DNA of 64,000 nucleotides from Variovorax paradoxus (GCF_009498455.1 NZ_CP045644.1:3599001-3663000), one strand, 5' to 3'; positions 46,125 through 55,886 are shown, numbered from the stretch's first letter. Made by a program: numbers and translations. The notes: a model not told the origin generated them from the sequence alone.

Positions 46125-49100
46125 ATGAACCTGTCGCGCCCCTTCGTCCGCCGCCCCATAGGCACAGTCCTGTTAACCATAGGCATCGCATTAGCAGGCA
46201 TAGCCGCGTTCTTCGTCCTCCCGGTCTCCCCGCTCCCCCAAGTCGACTACCCAGTCATCTCGGTAAGAGCCTCGATCCCCGGAGCAAGCCCCGAGACGAT
46301 GGCCACAAGCGTAGCGACGCCATTGGAAAGACACCTGGGAACAATCGCAGGCGTCAACGAAATGACGTCCACCAGCTCGGTAGGCTCCTCCCGCGTCACC
46401 CTGCAATTCGACCTCAGCCGCAACATCGACGGCGCAGCCAGAGAAGTCCAGGCCGCCATCAACGCCAGCCGCGTAGACCTGCCCGCCACGCTGAGAAGCA
46501 ACCCCACCTACCGCAAAGCCAACCCAGCAGCTTCGCCAGTCATCATCCTGGCCCTCACGTCAAAGACGAAAACCCCAGGCCAGATCTACGACGCAGTCTC
46601 GAACATCGTCAGCCAGCGACTGTCGCAAGTCGACGGCGTAGGCGACGTAGAAATCGGAGGCGGCTCGCTCCCCGCCGTCCGCATCGAACTGCTCCCCTTC
46701 GCACTCAACCGCTACGGCATCAGCACCGACGACGTGCGCGCCGCGATCCAGGCATCGAACGCAAACCGCCCCAAGGGCATGGTGCAAGGCGAAGGCCGCA
46801 AGCTGCAGATCTACACGCAGACCCCGGCGCTGCGTGCAAGCGACTACGCCTCGATGGTCGTGGCCTGGCGCAACGGCGCGGCGGTGCGGCTGCGCGAGGT
46901 GGCCGACGTGATCGACGGCGTGGAAGACACGCGCACGCTGGGCCTGTTCAACGGCGAGCCGGCGATCATCGTGCTGATCACGCGGCAGCCTTCGGCCAAC
47001 ATCATCGAGACGGTCGACAACGTGCGCGCGCTGCTGCCCGAGCTGCAGGCGCAACTGCCGCCGGACGTGACGCTGCAGGTGGCGTCGGACAGCACCAATT
47101 CCATTCGCAGCTCGCTGCGCGAAGTGGAGATGACGCTGGTCATCGCAGTGCTGCTGGTGGTGCTGGTGGTCAGCCTGTTCTTGCGCAGCGTGCGCGCGAC
47201 CGTGGTGCCGGCGGTGGCGACGGTGGTGGCGCTGCTGGGCACCTTCGGGGTGATGCACCTGCTGGGCTTCAGCCTCAACAACCTGAGCCTGATGGCGCTC
47301 ACGGTGGCCACGGGCTTCGTGGTGGACGACGCGATCGTGGTGCTCGAGAACACCAGCCGGCACATCGAGGCCGGCATGTCGCGCATGAAGGCGGCGCTGC
47401 TCGGCGCGCAAGAGGTCGGCTTCACGGTGCTGTCGATCAGCGTGTCGCTGGTGGCGGTGTTCATTCCGCTGCTGTTCATGGGCGGGCAGGTGGGGCGGCT
47501 GTTCCGTGAGTTCGCGGTGACGCTGTCGGCGGCGGTGCTGATCTCGCTGGTCATCTCGCTCACCACCACGCCGATGATGTGCGCGTGGATGCTCAAGCCT
47601 GGCGGCAACAACGGCCACGGCAACGGCAAGCCGCCGGGCCGGTTCGGCCGCGCGGCGGAGCGCAGCTACGACTGGATGCTCAAGCGCTACGAGAGCGCGC
47701 TCGACTGGGCGCTCGACAGCAAGGCGATCGTCATGTTCGTGCTGCTGGCGGTGGTGGGGCTCAATGTCTACCTGTTCAGCGCGGCGCCGAAGGGCTTCTT
47801 CCCGCAGCAGGACAGCGGCCAGCTCAACGGCGGCCTGCGCGCCGACCAGAGCATTTCGTCGCAGGCCATGGCGGCCAAGTTGCGGGAGGTGGTCGACATC
47901 ATCCGCAAGGACGAGGCGGTCGATACGGTGGTGGGCTTCACGGGCGGCGGGCGCGCGGGCGGCGGCTTCATGTTCGTCAACCTGAAGCCGGCCAGCCAGC
48001 GCAAGGACAGCGGCCTGGCGGTGATCGCGCGGCTGCGTCCGCAGCTGGCGCAGGTGACGGGGCTGCGCGTGTTCCTCGGCCCGGTGCAGGACGTGCGCTC
48101 GGGCGGGCGCTCCAGCAACTCCACCTACCAGTACACGCTCAAGAGCGACAGCCTGTCCGACCTGCGCACCTGGGCCGTGAAGCTGGCCGACGAGATGAAG
48201 CAGCAACCCACGCTGACCGACATCGACACCGACCAGGACCAGAACGGCGTGGAGACGGTGGCGAAGGTCGACCCCGACAGCGCGCGGCGCCTGGGGCTGA
48301 CCTCCACCGCCATCGACAACGCGCTGTACAACGCCTTCGGCCAGCGGCAGGTGGCCACGATCTACACCGAGCTCAACCAGTACCACGTGGTGATGGAGTG
48401 GGCACCGGCCTACACGCGCAGCCCGAACGCGCTGCGCGACGTGTACGTGCCCGCCACGCGGACCTCGGTGGTGGGCGGGCAGGCCGTGACCACGCAGGTC
48501 GCCGCAACCACATCGACAAGCACCTCGGCCGCCTCCACCTCGGCCGCCGCGACGGTGCCGGTTTCGGCCAATGCCGGCCTGCGCAACGCCTCGACCGGCA
48601 ACGTGCTGAGCAACACGGCCACCACGCTGGTGCCGCTGTCGGCGGTGGCGAAGTTCGAGGAGCAGTCGGTCGCGACCTCGGTGAGCCATGAAGACGGCGA
48701 GCTCGCCACCACCATCTCGTTCAACCTGGCCGAGGGCGCCAACCTGGGCGATGCGCGCGAGGCCATCGCCAAGGCCGAGGCCAACATCGCGATGCCGACG
48801 AATGTGCGCGGGGCCTTTGCCGGCACCGCACTGAGCGCGCAGCAGTCGCAGGGGCAGCAGGTGATGCTGATTTTGGCGGCGCTGGTGGTGATCTACATCG
48901 TGCTGGGCATCCTGTACGAGAGCCTGGTGCATCCGGTGACGGTGCTCTCGACCTTGCCCTCGGCCGGCGTGGGCGCGGTGCTGGCGCTCTTGATGTTCCG
49001 CATGGAGTTTTCCATCATTGCGCTGATCGGCGTGTTCCTGCTGATCGGCATCGTGAAGAAGAACGCCATTTTGATCATCGACTTCGCGCTGGAGGCCGAG

Positions 49101-49388
49101 CGCTCGCGCGGCCTGAGCCCGCTCGAGGCGGTGCGCGAGGCCTGCCTGCTGCGCTTCCGTCCCATCCTGATGACCACGCTGGCCGCCGCGCTCGGCGCAC
49201 TGCCGCTGGCCATCGGCTTCGGCGAGGGCGCCGAACTGCGCCGGCCGCTGGGCGTGGCGATCATCGGCGGGCTCATCGCGAGCCAGCTGCTGACGCTGCT
49301 CACCACGCCGGTGGTGTACCTGCTGCTCGACAAGCTGCGCCGCCGCGGCAAGAACGAACACGCGCTGAGCCGCGCTCCGGCCGCCTGA
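46125..49388 (+). CDS. mdtC: RND efflux pump subunit (MdtC-like)
   Basis: 1087 residues, about 45 longer than MdtB here. Family signs: FVRRPIGTVLLTIGIALAGI near 6-25, DDAIVVLENTSRHIEAG near 401-417, and IVKKNAILIIDFALEAERSRG near 975-995. A Thr/Ser/Ala-rich insertion of about 45 residues (near 780-830, VAATTSTSTSAAST) lies in the second periplasmic loop. The first 200 codons have C/A-rich third positions unlike the rest of the window. The long palindrome upstream separates it from mdtB, so it may use its own promoter or readthrough. Confidence 0.92.
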   Translation: MNLSRPFVRRPIGTVLLTIGIALAGIAAFFVLPVSPLPQVDYPVISVRASIPGASPETMATSVATPLERHLGTIAGVNEMTSTSSVGSSRVTLQFDLSRNIDGAAREVQAAINASRVDLPATLRSNPTYRKANPAASPVIILALTSKTKTPGQIYDAVSNIVSQRLSQVDGVGDVEIGGGSLPAVRIELLPFALNRYGISTDDVRAAIQASNANRPKGMVQGEGRKLQIYTQTPALRASDYASMVVAWRNGAAVRLREVADVIDGVEDTRTLGLFNGEPAIIVLITRQPSANIIETVDNVRALLPELQAQLPPDVTLQVASDSTNSIRSSLREVEMTLVIAVLLVVLVVSLFLRSVRATVVPAVATVVALLGTFGVMHLLGFSLNNLSLMALTVATGFVVDDAIVVLENTSRHIEAGMSRMKAALLGAQEVGFTVLSISVSLVAVFIPLLFMGGQVGRLFREFAVTLSAAVLISLVISLTTTPMMCAWMLKPGGNNGHGNGKPPGRFGRAAERSYDWMLKRYESALDWALDSKAIVMFVLLAVVGLNVYLFSAAPKGFFPQQDSGQLNGGLRADQSISSQAMAAKLREVVDIIRKDEAVDTVVGFTGGGRAGGGFMFVNLKPASQRKDSGLAVIARLRPQLAQVTGLRVFLGPVQDVRSGGRSSNSTYQYTLKSDSLSDLRTWAVKLADEMKQQPTLTDIDTDQDQNGVETVAKVDPDSARRLGLTSTAIDNALYNAFGQRQVATIYTELNQYHVVMEWAPAYTRSPNALRDVYVPATRTSVVGGQAVTTQVAATTSTSTSAASTSAAATVPVSANAGLRNASTGNVLSNTATTLVPLSAVAKFEEQSVATSVSHEDGELATTISFNLAEGANLGDAREAIAKAEANIAMPTNVRGAFAGTALSAQQSQGQQVMLILAALVVIYIVLGILYESLVHPVTVLSTLPSAGVGAVLALLMFRMEFSIIALIGVFLLIGIVKKNAILIIDFALEAERSRGLSPLEAVREACLLRFRPILMTTLAAALGALPLAIGFGEGAELRRPLGVAIIGGLIASQLLTLLTTPVVYLLLDKLRRRGKNEHALSRAPAA

Positions 49389-49399
49389 GATCCACGACC

Positions 49400-50899
49400 A
49401 TGAATGCCTCTATCTCCTCCCTTGGTTCTTCGCGCCGCTTCTTCGCGCTGAGCACGCTCGCGCTGGCCGCCGTGCTCGCCGGTTGCGCCGTCGGCCCGGC
49501 CTACCAGTTGCCTGCTTCCGCCGCGCCCGCCGGCTGGAAGGAACAGCCCGCCGCCGACGGCTGGCTGCCCGCCGCGCCGGCCGACGCACTCGACCGCGGC
49601 GAATGGTGGAGGCTCTTCGGCGACGCCACGCTCGATGAACTCGCGGGGCGCGTGCAGGTGTCGAACCAGAACATCGCCGCCGCCGTCGCCAACTACACGC
49701 AGGCCCAGGCGCTGGTGCGCGAGCAGCGCGCGGGGCTGTTCCCGTCGGTGTCGCTCGACGGCAGCGGCAGGCGCTCGGGCACGGTGGGCGGCAACGCCTC
49801 GGCCAGCCCGTCGAATGCCTTCGGCGCCACGCTGGGCGCGAGCTGGACGCCCGATGTGTGGGGCCGGCTGCGCGAAACCGTCAACAGCGCGCAGGCCAAT
49901 GCGCAGGCCAGCGAGGCCGACCTGGCCTCGGCGCGGCTGTCGGCCATCGGCGACCTGGCGACCAACTACTTCTCGCTGCGCGAGGCCGACGCCGAGATCG
50001 TGCTGCTCGACGAAACCATCCTCGGCTACCAGCGCGCCTTCGAGATCACAAGCAACCGCTACGCCGCCGGCATCGCCGCGCAGACCGACGTGCTGCAGGC
50101 GCAGACCCAGCTGGTGAACGCCAAGGCCGACCGCGTGGGCCTGCAGCGCACGCGCGCCACGCTGGAGCACGCCATCGCGATGTTGGTGGGCGTGGCGCCG
50201 GCCGACTTCAGCCTGCCGCCCGCGCGCTGGACGCCCACGGTGCCCGGCATTCCGACCGGCGTGCCCTCGACGCTGCTGCAGCGCCGGCCCGACATCGCGG
50301 CGGCGGAGCGTGCGGTGGCCGCGGCCAATGCGCAGATCGGCATCGCGCGCTCGGCCTACTACCCGAACATCTCGCTCACGGCCTCGGTCGGCAGCAACGC
50401 AAGCCGCGTGAAAGACCTCTTCGGCTCGGCCAACACGCTGTGGGGGCTGGGCCTGTCGGTGGCGCAGGTGGTGTTCGATGCGGGCGCGATCAGCGCCAGC
50501 GTCGATGCCGCCAAAGCCGGCCACGAGGCCAGCGTGGCGCGCTACCGGCAGACCGTGCTGGCCGCGTTCCAGACCGTCGAAGACCAGCTGACGACTGGCG
50601 CCACGCTGGCGCAGCAGGAAGGCCTGCGCCGCGAGGCCACGGCAGCGGCCGACAAGACCGAGCAGCAACTGCTCAACCGGTATCGCGCGGGGCAGGTGAG
50701 CTACACCGACGTGGTGCAGGCGCAGGCCGCCGCACTGAGCGCGCGGCGCGCGCTCGTGCAGCTTCAGGTCAATCGCCAGGCCGCGGCAATCGCGCTGATC
50801 CAGGCCATGGGCGGCGGCTGGCAGGCCGACTGGATGGGCGACGCCCGCCCGGCCGGCAACAGCACTTCAAACAACAACGCCGCTTCCCGCACGCCGTAA
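49400..50899 (+). CDS. RND efflux outer-membrane factor (OprM/TolC family)
   Basis: 499 residues. A lipoprotein signal ends LAAVLAGCAVGP with Cys near 29. Two repeats of the TolC-family outer-membrane efflux domain follow (ALVREQRAGLFPSVSLDGSGRR near 110-131; ARSAYYPNISLTASVGSN near 316-333, VEDQLTTGATLAQQEGLRREA near 393-413). It completes the tripartite pump with MdtABC by providing the outer-membrane exit duct. It begins 11 bp after the mdtC stop and ends the operon. Confidence 0.9.
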   Translation: MNASISSLGSSRRFFALSTLALAAVLAGCAVGPAYQLPASAAPAGWKEQPAADGWLPAAPADALDRGEWWRLFGDATLDELAGRVQVSNQNIAAAVANYTQAQALVREQRAGLFPSVSLDGSGRRSGTVGGNASASPSNAFGATLGASWTPDVWGRLRETVNSAQANAQASEADLASARLSAIGDLATNYFSLREADAEIVLLDETILGYQRAFEITSNRYAAGIAAQTDVLQAQTQLVNAKADRVGLQRTRATLEHAIAMLVGVAPADFSLPPARWTPTVPGIPTGVPSTLLQRRPDIAAAERAVAAANAQIGIARSAYYPNISLTASVGSNASRVKDLFGSANTLWGLGLSVAQVVFDAGAISASVDAAKAGHEASVARYRQTVLAAFQTVEDQLTTGATLAQQEGLRREATAAADKTEQQLLNRYRAGQVSYTDVVQAQAAALSARRALVQLQVNRQAAAIALIQAMGGGWQADWMGDARPAGNSTSNNNAASRTP

Positions 50900-50912
50900 G
50901 GGGCGGGTGTCG

Positions 50913-50941
50913 CGGGCGGGCAGGGGAACCTGCCTGGCCCG
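50913..50941 (+). terminator. GC-rich stem-loop after the mdt operon
   Basis: CGGGC and GGCAGG arms pair with CCTGCC and GCCCG around GGAA, 14 bp after the stop of the outer-membrane factor gene. No T run follows, so it is a weak candidate for an end-of-operon terminator. Confidence 0.45.
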
Positions 50942-51046
50942 TCGGCCCGACCAGTGCTCGCTGCGTGCAGGAACACCGGACCGGGCGTCGTCGCTTCGCG
51001 GCGGTGGTCGCCGCTCGGCTCACATCACACGATCGCTCTCTCCCCA

Positions 51047-51409
51047 TCACGCCGGACGGTCGATGGCACCGCCCAGATAGTCCTTGTCGGTCACGAGGAC
51101 CCAGAGGGCGAGCACCATGATCACCGCGGCCACAAGCACCGCGTTGACCAGCGCCGGCTCGACCATGCGGAAGTCGAGCAACCAGGGCGACACCGCCAGC
51201 CACGCTGCCAGCGCCACTTCGGTCCACTCTTCCCACTGGTGCGGCACGAAGGTCGCGCCCAAGGCCACAGCGCCCAGCACGATGCCGGTCGCCACCATGG
51301 TCCACATGGCGAGCGTGTTTCCCTGAAAGCCCAGTACCCACGGCGAGACGATCAGCCACACGCCGGCGACGGCGTTGACGGGGTCCTGCCAATGCTTGAC
51401 ATGCTTCAT
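51047..51409 (-). CDS. SPW-repeat membrane protein
   Basis: 120 residues with four membrane helices. Two SPW motifs, VWLIVSPWVLGF near 17-28 and AWLAVSPWLLDF near 74-85, define the family. The ATG at 51409 is chosen because AGGAGGT lies 7 bases upstream; ATG 51415 would be too close to it. The function of SPW proteins is unknown. Divergent from the TetR gene and may share the operator at 51512-51525. Confidence 0.88.
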   Translation of the reverse strand: MKHVKHWQDPVNAVAGVWLIVSPWVLGFQGNTLAMWTMVATGIVLGAVALGATFVPHQWEEWTEVALAAWLAVSPWLLDFRMVEPALVNAVLVAAVIMVLALWVLVTDKDYLGGAIDRPA

Positions 51410-51511
51410 GGTCATTACCTCCTGTCGCAGCACGACGCCACGACCTTCGTTGGACTGCATCGTTACACCGTGGTTCCACGGGCTTGCGGATCGGCACTGC
51501 GTTCCTATACT

Positions 51512-51525
51512 TGAGTGCGCACTCA
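51512..51525. promoter_or_regulatory. TetR-type operator
   Basis: A perfect 14-bp palindrome, TGAGTGC joined to GCACTCA with no spacer, lies 29 bp before the TetR gene ATG and 100 bp from the divergent SPW gene. Symmetric TGAGTGC halves are typical of TetR-family operators, so autoregulation is likely. Confidence 0.75.
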
Positions 51526-51554
51526 TTTAAACGAACGATGGAGACCATCGACGC

Positions 51555-52139
51555 ATGGCCCGACCCCGCAGCGCAGACAAGCACAACGCGATCCTCGAGG
51601 CGGCGCTGGTCGAGTTCGGCCGGCGCGGCGTGTGGGCCACGCCGACTTCGGCCATCTCGCGCACCGCGGGCGTGGCCGAGGGCACGCTGTTCACCTACTT
51701 CGCGAGCAAGGCGCTGCTGACCGATGCGCTGTACCGCGCATTGAAGACCGAGCTGGCCGGTGTGATGCTGGCCGATTGGCCCGAAGCGGCCGATCCGCGC
51801 ACCCAGTTCCGCCACATCTGGGACCGCTACGTGCAATGGGGCGTGGCGCATCCCGGCAAGCTGCGCGTGCTCGCGCAGCTCAAGGTGTCCGACGAACTGA
51901 GCAACGAGAGCCGCGTCGCCGGCATGGTGCCGTTCGCGCGGCTGGAGGCGGCAGCGCAGGAGTGCATGCGGCGCGGCGAAGTCGTCGAGCGCCCGATGGA
52001 ATTCCTGGGCGCGATGCTCACGGCGATGGCCGAGACCACTGTCGGCTACATCGCGCAGGCCGGTGATGAACAACCCGTCTTCGACTACGCCGAAGCCGGC
52101 TTCGAGATGTTCTGGCAAGGCATCGCCGTGCCGCCCTGA
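51555..52139 (+). CDS. TetR-family transcriptional regulator
   Basis: 194 residues. N-terminal helix-turn-helix about 10-50: NAILEAALVEFGRRGVWATPTSAISRTAGVAEGTLFTYFASKALLTDALY-type arrangement, with GTLFTYF as the recognition helix end. The helical ligand-binding domain follows. A perfect palindrome lies in its promoter. Next gene downstream is the iorB-like molybdenum hydroxylase on the same strand, a candidate target, though 65 bp separate them. Confidence 0.9.
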   Translation: MARPRSADKHNAILEAALVEFGRRGVWATPTSAISRTAGVAEGTLFTYFASKALLTDALYRALKTELAGVMLADWPEAADPRTQFRHIWDRYVQWGVAHPGKLRVLAQLKVSDELSNESRVAGMVPFARLEAAAQECMRRGEVVERPMEFLGAMLTAMAETTVGYIAQAGDEQPVFDYAEAGFEMFWQGIAVPP

Positions 52140-52204
52140 TCACATCGATCACGGCGACGCGCTCCGCACCAACGACAAGACCCTCACCGAAGAAAGACCT
52201 CCCC

Positions 52205-54484
52205 ATGCCCCAACTCAAACGCCGTCACTTCGTGCTCGGCACCCTCGGGGCCGCCGGCGCCCTGGTCGTCGGCTGGGCCGCTACGCCGGCGGCGTCGCGC
52301 CTCGTGCCCGGCGCCCCGCTGCCGGCGGGCAACGGGCAGGTGGCGCTCAACGGCTGGGTCAAGGTGGGCAGCGACGACACGGTCACGCTGGTGATGACGC
52401 AATCCGAGATGGGGCAGGGCACCCACACCGGCCTGGCGATGCTGCTGGCCGAGGAGATGGACGCTTCGATGTCGCAGGTGCGGCTGGAGCAGGCCGGCTT
52501 CGACGCCATCTACAACAACCAGGCCGTGATCCTCGACGCGCTGCCCTTCAAGCCCGGCGACGAGGGCTTCGGCAAGCGCGCCGCGCACCAGGTCGTGGGC
52601 AAGCTGCTGCGCACGATCCCGGGGCTCTCGGGCACGGGCGGCTCGTCGAGCGTCACCGACCAGTGGGGCCCGGTGCGCGAGGCCGGTGCCTCGGCGCGGC
52701 TCATGCTGGTGGGCGCTGCCGCCGCGCAGTGGCAGGTACCCGCCAGCGAGTGCCGCACCGAGGCCGGCCGCGTGCTGCATGCGGCCTCCAATCGCAGCGC
52801 GCGCTTCGGCGAACTGGCCGCGAAGGCCGCGCAGCAGCCGCTGCCCACGGCGGTGAAGCTCAAGGCACCCGCCGACTTTCGCGTCATCGGCCAGCCGCAG
52901 CGGCGCATCGACAACGCCGGCAAGCTCAACGGCACCGCCATCTACGGCATCGACGTGCTGCCGCCGGGCCTGCTGTACGCCAGCATCGCCATGTGCCCGA
53001 CGCTGGCCGGCCGCGTCGCGCACTTCGATGCGAAAGCCGCCGAGGCGCTGCCCGGCGTGCGCAAGGTGGTGGCGCTCGAACCCGTGGCCGCGAGCCTCGT
53101 CGGCACGGGCAGCACGGCGGGCGGCGTGGCGGTGATCGCCGACACGCCGTACCACGCGATGCGCGCGCTGAAGAAGGTCGACATCACCTGGGACCACGGC
53201 CCGGCCGCGAGCCTGTCGAGCGCCGAGATAATCGACCGCCTCGCGCGCACGCTCGACGCGGATGCGGGCAACGCGCGCCTCGACACCGGCGATGTGGCCG
53301 CAGCGTTGAAGTCGGCCGCGCGCACGATCGAGGTCGAGTACCGCGTGCCCTTCCTGGCGCACGCCACCATGGAGCCGATGAACTGCACCGTGCAGTTCAA
53401 GGACGGCGCCGCAACCGTCTGGGCGCCCACGCAGGCGCCGGGCTTCGCGCGCGCCGCGGTCGCCAAGACGCTCGGCATCGACGCCGAGAAGGTCACGCTG
53501 CACGTGACCTACCTGGGCGGCGGCTTCGGGCGGCGCTACTTCATCGACTTCCTGGTGCAGGCCGCGCAGCTCGCGCGCGAGGCCGGCGGCGCGCCGGTGC
53601 AGCTGATCTGGTCGCGCGAGGAAGACATGACGCATGACTTCTACCGCCCCGCCTACGTGGCGCGGTGCAGGGCCGGCTTCGACGCGGCCGGTGCGCTGGT
53701 CGCGTGGCAGACCACGAGCGCCGGCTCCAGCCTCGGTGCGCCGTCGTTCATGGACAACTCGACCGACGGTGCCTGGAACACCGCCTACGACTTCCCGCAG
53801 GCCCGCGTGGCGCACGTGCCGGTCGAGTCGGCCGTCACCACCGGCATCTGGCGCTCGGTGGCGCATTCGCAGAACGGCTTCTTCGTCGAGAGCTTCATCG
53901 ACGAATGCGCCGTCGCCGCCGGCAAGGACCCGGTGGCCTTCCGCGCCGGCCTGCTCGCGAAGGACGCGCGCCATCTGGCGGTGCTCAAGCGCGTGGCCGA
54001 GCTCTCGAAATGGGGTGAGCCGCTGGCCGACGGGCCCGACGGCGCCAAGCGCGCGCGCGGCGTGGCCATTCACCGGGCTTTCGGCAGCATCGTGGCGCAG
54101 GTGGCCGAGGTGTCGGTGACGCCCGAGCGGCAGATCCGCGTGCACCGCGTGGTGTGCGTGATCGATTGCGGCCTGCCGGTGAACCCGAACCTCATCCGCC
54201 AGCAGATGGAAGGCGGCATCGTGTTCGGCCTGTCGGCCGCGCTGCGTGGAGAGATCACCGTGGCGCGCGGCCAGGTGCAGCAGAGTAATTTCCACGACTA
54301 CACGCCACTGCGCATCGACGAGTGCCCGGTCATCGAGGTCGACATCCTCGCCGGCACCGGCGCCGAGGTGCCGCCCGGCGGCGTCGGCGAGCCGGGCACG
54401 CCGCCCATCGCGCCCGCCGTGGCCAACGCCGTGTTCGCGCTGACCGGCCAGCGCCTGCGCAGCCTGCCTTTGCGGCTGGCCTGA
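52205..54484 (+). CDS. Molybdopterin-binding large subunit, IorB-like
   Basis: 759 residues. A twin-arginine signal ([20 protein letters not shown], cleavage near 30) marks it for folded export to the periplasm. Xanthine-dehydrogenase-family molybdopterin domains follow, with [21 protein letters not shown] near 62-82, [20 protein letters not shown] near 434-453 and [20 protein letters not shown] near 724-743 (active-site Glu in the VGEPG loop). This type hydroxylates N-heteroaromatic or aldehyde substrates. Electrons pass to the small 2Fe-2S subunit encoded directly downstream. The substrate is unknown. Confidence 0.9.
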   Translation: MPQLKRRHFVLGTLGAAGALVVGWAATPAASRLVPGAPLPAGNGQVALNGWVKVGSDDTVTLVMTQSEMGQGTHTGLAMLLAEEMDASMSQVRLEQAGFDAIYNNQAVILDALPFKPGDEGFGKRAAHQVVGKLLRTIPGLSGTGGSSSVTDQWGPVREAGASARLMLVGAAAAQWQVPASECRTEAGRVLHAASNRSARFGELAAKAAQQPLPTAVKLKAPADFRVIGQPQRRIDNAGKLNGTAIYGIDVLPPGLLYASIAMCPTLAGRVAHFDAKAAEALPGVRKVVALEPVAASLVGTGSTAGGVAVIADTPYHAMRALKKVDITWDHGPAASLSSAEIIDRLARTLDADAGNARLDTGDVAAALKSAARTIEVEYRVPFLAHATMEPMNCTVQFKDGAATVWAPTQAPGFARAAVAKTLGIDAEKVTLHVTYLGGGFGRRYFIDFLVQAAQLAREAGGAPVQLIWSREEDMTHDFYRPAYVARCRAGFDAAGALVAWQTTSAGSSLGAPSFMDNSTDGAWNTAYDFPQARVAHVPVESAVTTGIWRSVAHSQNGFFVESFIDECAVAAGKDPVAFRAGLLAKDARHLAVLKRVAELSKWGEPLADGPDGAKRARGVAIHRAFGSIVAQVAEVSVTPERQIRVHRVVCVIDCGLPVNPNLIRQQMEGGIVFGLSAALRGEITVARGQVQQSNFHDYTPLRIDECPVIEVDILAGTGAEVPPGGVGEPGTPPIAPAVANAVFALTGQRLRSLPLRLA

Positions 54485-54510
54485 CCCTCCCGGAACAAGA
54501 AGGACACCCC

Positions 54511-54981
54511 ATGACCACGACCACCACCACGCTGAAGATCAACGGCCAGACCGCCACCGTGAGCGCCGAGCCCGAGACCCCGCTGCTGTGGGTGCTGCGC
54601 GGCGAGATGAAGCTCGTCGGCACCAAGTTCGGCTGCGGCAAGGCGCTGTGCGGCGCCTGCACCGTGCACCTGGACGGCGAGGCCGTGCGCTCCTGCGTCA
54701 CCCCGCTCGAAGCCGTGGGCGCGCGCGAGGTCACCACCATCGAGGGCCTGAAGGGCCGGGAGGCCGACGCCCTGCGCCAGGCCTGGACCGAGATCGACGT
54801 GGTGCAGTGCGGCTACTGCCAGAGCGGCCAGCTCATGTCGGCCTGCGCACTGCTCAAAGCCACGCCCAAACCCAGCGACGACCAGGTCTCGGACGCCATG
54901 CGCGGCAACATTTGCCGCTGCGGCACCTACCCCCGGATTCGCGCCGCGATCCACTTGGCGGCCGAAACAGCGGGGCGATAA
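54511..54981 (+). CDS. 2Fe-2S small subunit, IorA-like
   Basis: 156 residues. Two 2Fe-2S clusters are visible: the plant-type [15 protein letters not shown] near 46-60 with the fourth Cys in RSCVTPLE, and the second QCGYCQSGQ near 104-112 with [13 protein letters not shown] near 138-150. It shuttles electrons from the molybdenum subunit to an acceptor such as cytochrome c. It starts 26 bp after the large subunit gene with an AGAAGGA ribosome site. The gene order (large then small) is the reverse of the common iorA-iorB order. No cytochrome gene follows. Confidence 0.92.
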   Translation: MTTTTTTLKINGQTATVSAEPETPLLWVLRGEMKLVGTKFGCGKALCGACTVHLDGEAVRSCVTPLEAVGAREVTTIEGLKGREADALRQAWTEIDVVQCGYCQSGQLMSACALLKATPKPSDDQVSDAMRGNICRCGTYPRIRAAIHLAAETAGR

Positions 54982-55001
54982 CGCAGAAACCGGGGTGTTT
55001 G

Positions 55002-55030
55002 TTTACAGAAGTTAATAATTTCGCCGTAAT
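55002..55030 (+). promoter_or_regulatory. Candidate promoter of the GntR gene
   Basis: TTTACA at 55002-55007, a 17-bp spacer and CGTAAT at 55025-55030 in an unusually AT-rich 164-bp gap. A CCGTAA/TTACGG pair about 20 bp apart lies across the start region and could be a repressor site. The match is moderate. Confidence 0.45.
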
Positions 55031-55145
55031 TCTCGAAAAAGTCGCCAGAACCGAATTTTTACGGAAATTGGGGATATGAAGCTTCGATACGCCGCCGTAC
55101 CATCCGCGCGGCCCGCTTCGGGCCGGCCCCTGTTTCCGACTTTCG

Positions 55146-55877
55146 ATGACCCCCCCAGACCCCTCGCGGACGCGCGCCCTGTCCGTGGCCGACACGCTGC
55201 GCACCCGCATCTTCGATGGTGCGATCGCCCCCGGCGCCCACCTGATGGAGATTTCGCTCGCCAATGAGCTTGGCGTGTCGCGCACCCCTGTGCGCGGCGC
55301 CATGGCGCGGCTGGCCGACGAGGGGTTGCTGGTCTATCACCCGCAGCGGGGTTTCCAGGTGCGCCGTTTCGACGCCAAGGACGTGTTCGACGCCTTCAGC
55401 GTGCGCGCCACGCTCGAAGGCATGGCCTGCCGCCTGCTCAGCGAGCGCGGGCTGGGCGGCGAGGCACTGGCCGAACTGACGGCCATGGTCGACGAGCAGC
55501 ACGCGCTGCTGCACGACAGCGGCGAATGGACCGACGAGCGCGCCGACCAGTGGCAGGACCTGAACCGGGCCTTCCACCACAAGCTGCTGTCGCTGGCCGA
55601 CAACCGCTGGCTCAGCGAGGCCGTGCAGCGCGCGTGCCAGCTGCCCGTGATCTTCGACAGCCGCTCGCGCCCCCACAAACGCGACGCCGCGATGCTGATG
55701 TACCGCCACGGCCAGGCCCTGCAGGCGCTGGAAGAGCACCGCTGCATCGTCGACGCGCTCGGCCGGCAGGAGTCGGCCGGCGCCGAAGCCGCGATGCGCG
55801 AGCACATCAACGCCAACCGCGACCTGTTGGTGCTCTACCTGCGCCAGAGCGCCGGCCGCACCCGCGCGATCGCCTGA
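55146..55877 (+). CDS. GntR-family (FadR/FCD) transcriptional regulator
   Basis: 243 residues. The N-terminal winged helix is LADTLRTRIFDGAIAPGAHLMEISLANELGVSRTPVRGAMARLADEGLLVY-like near 10-60. The all-helical FCD effector domain covers about 75-230, with metal-binding type residues in NRAFHHKLLSLADN (His) and EEHRCIVDAL (His). FCD regulators respond to carboxylic acids or amino-acid catabolites. The target is probably the neighbouring oxidoreductase or the aminotransferase cluster, but it is on its own strand context with no obvious operator. Confidence 0.88.
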   Translation: MTPPDPSRTRALSVADTLRTRIFDGAIAPGAHLMEISLANELGVSRTPVRGAMARLADEGLLVYHPQRGFQVRRFDAKDVFDAFSVRATLEGMACRLLSERGLGGEALAELTAMVDEQHALLHDSGEWTDERADQWQDLNRAFHHKLLSLADNRWLSEAVQRACQLPVIFDSRSRPHKRDAAMLMYRHGQALQALEEHRCIVDALGRQESAGAEAAMREHINANRDLLVLYLRQSAGRTRAIA

Positions 55878-55886
55878 TTCCGTCTC

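Noticed and set aside
45364..46128. Several open frames of 60-250 codons inside the mdtB-mdtC gap
   Set aside because: All lie in the long palindrome and similar words appear on both strands, as expected for a repeat. No domain or ribosome site supports them.
44717..46128. Low-GC segment near mdtB/mdtC as horizontally acquired DNA
   Set aside because: The encoded proteins are ordinary RND sequence and the composition change is a directional third-position shift that mirrors around the palindrome, so mutation bias explains it better than transfer.
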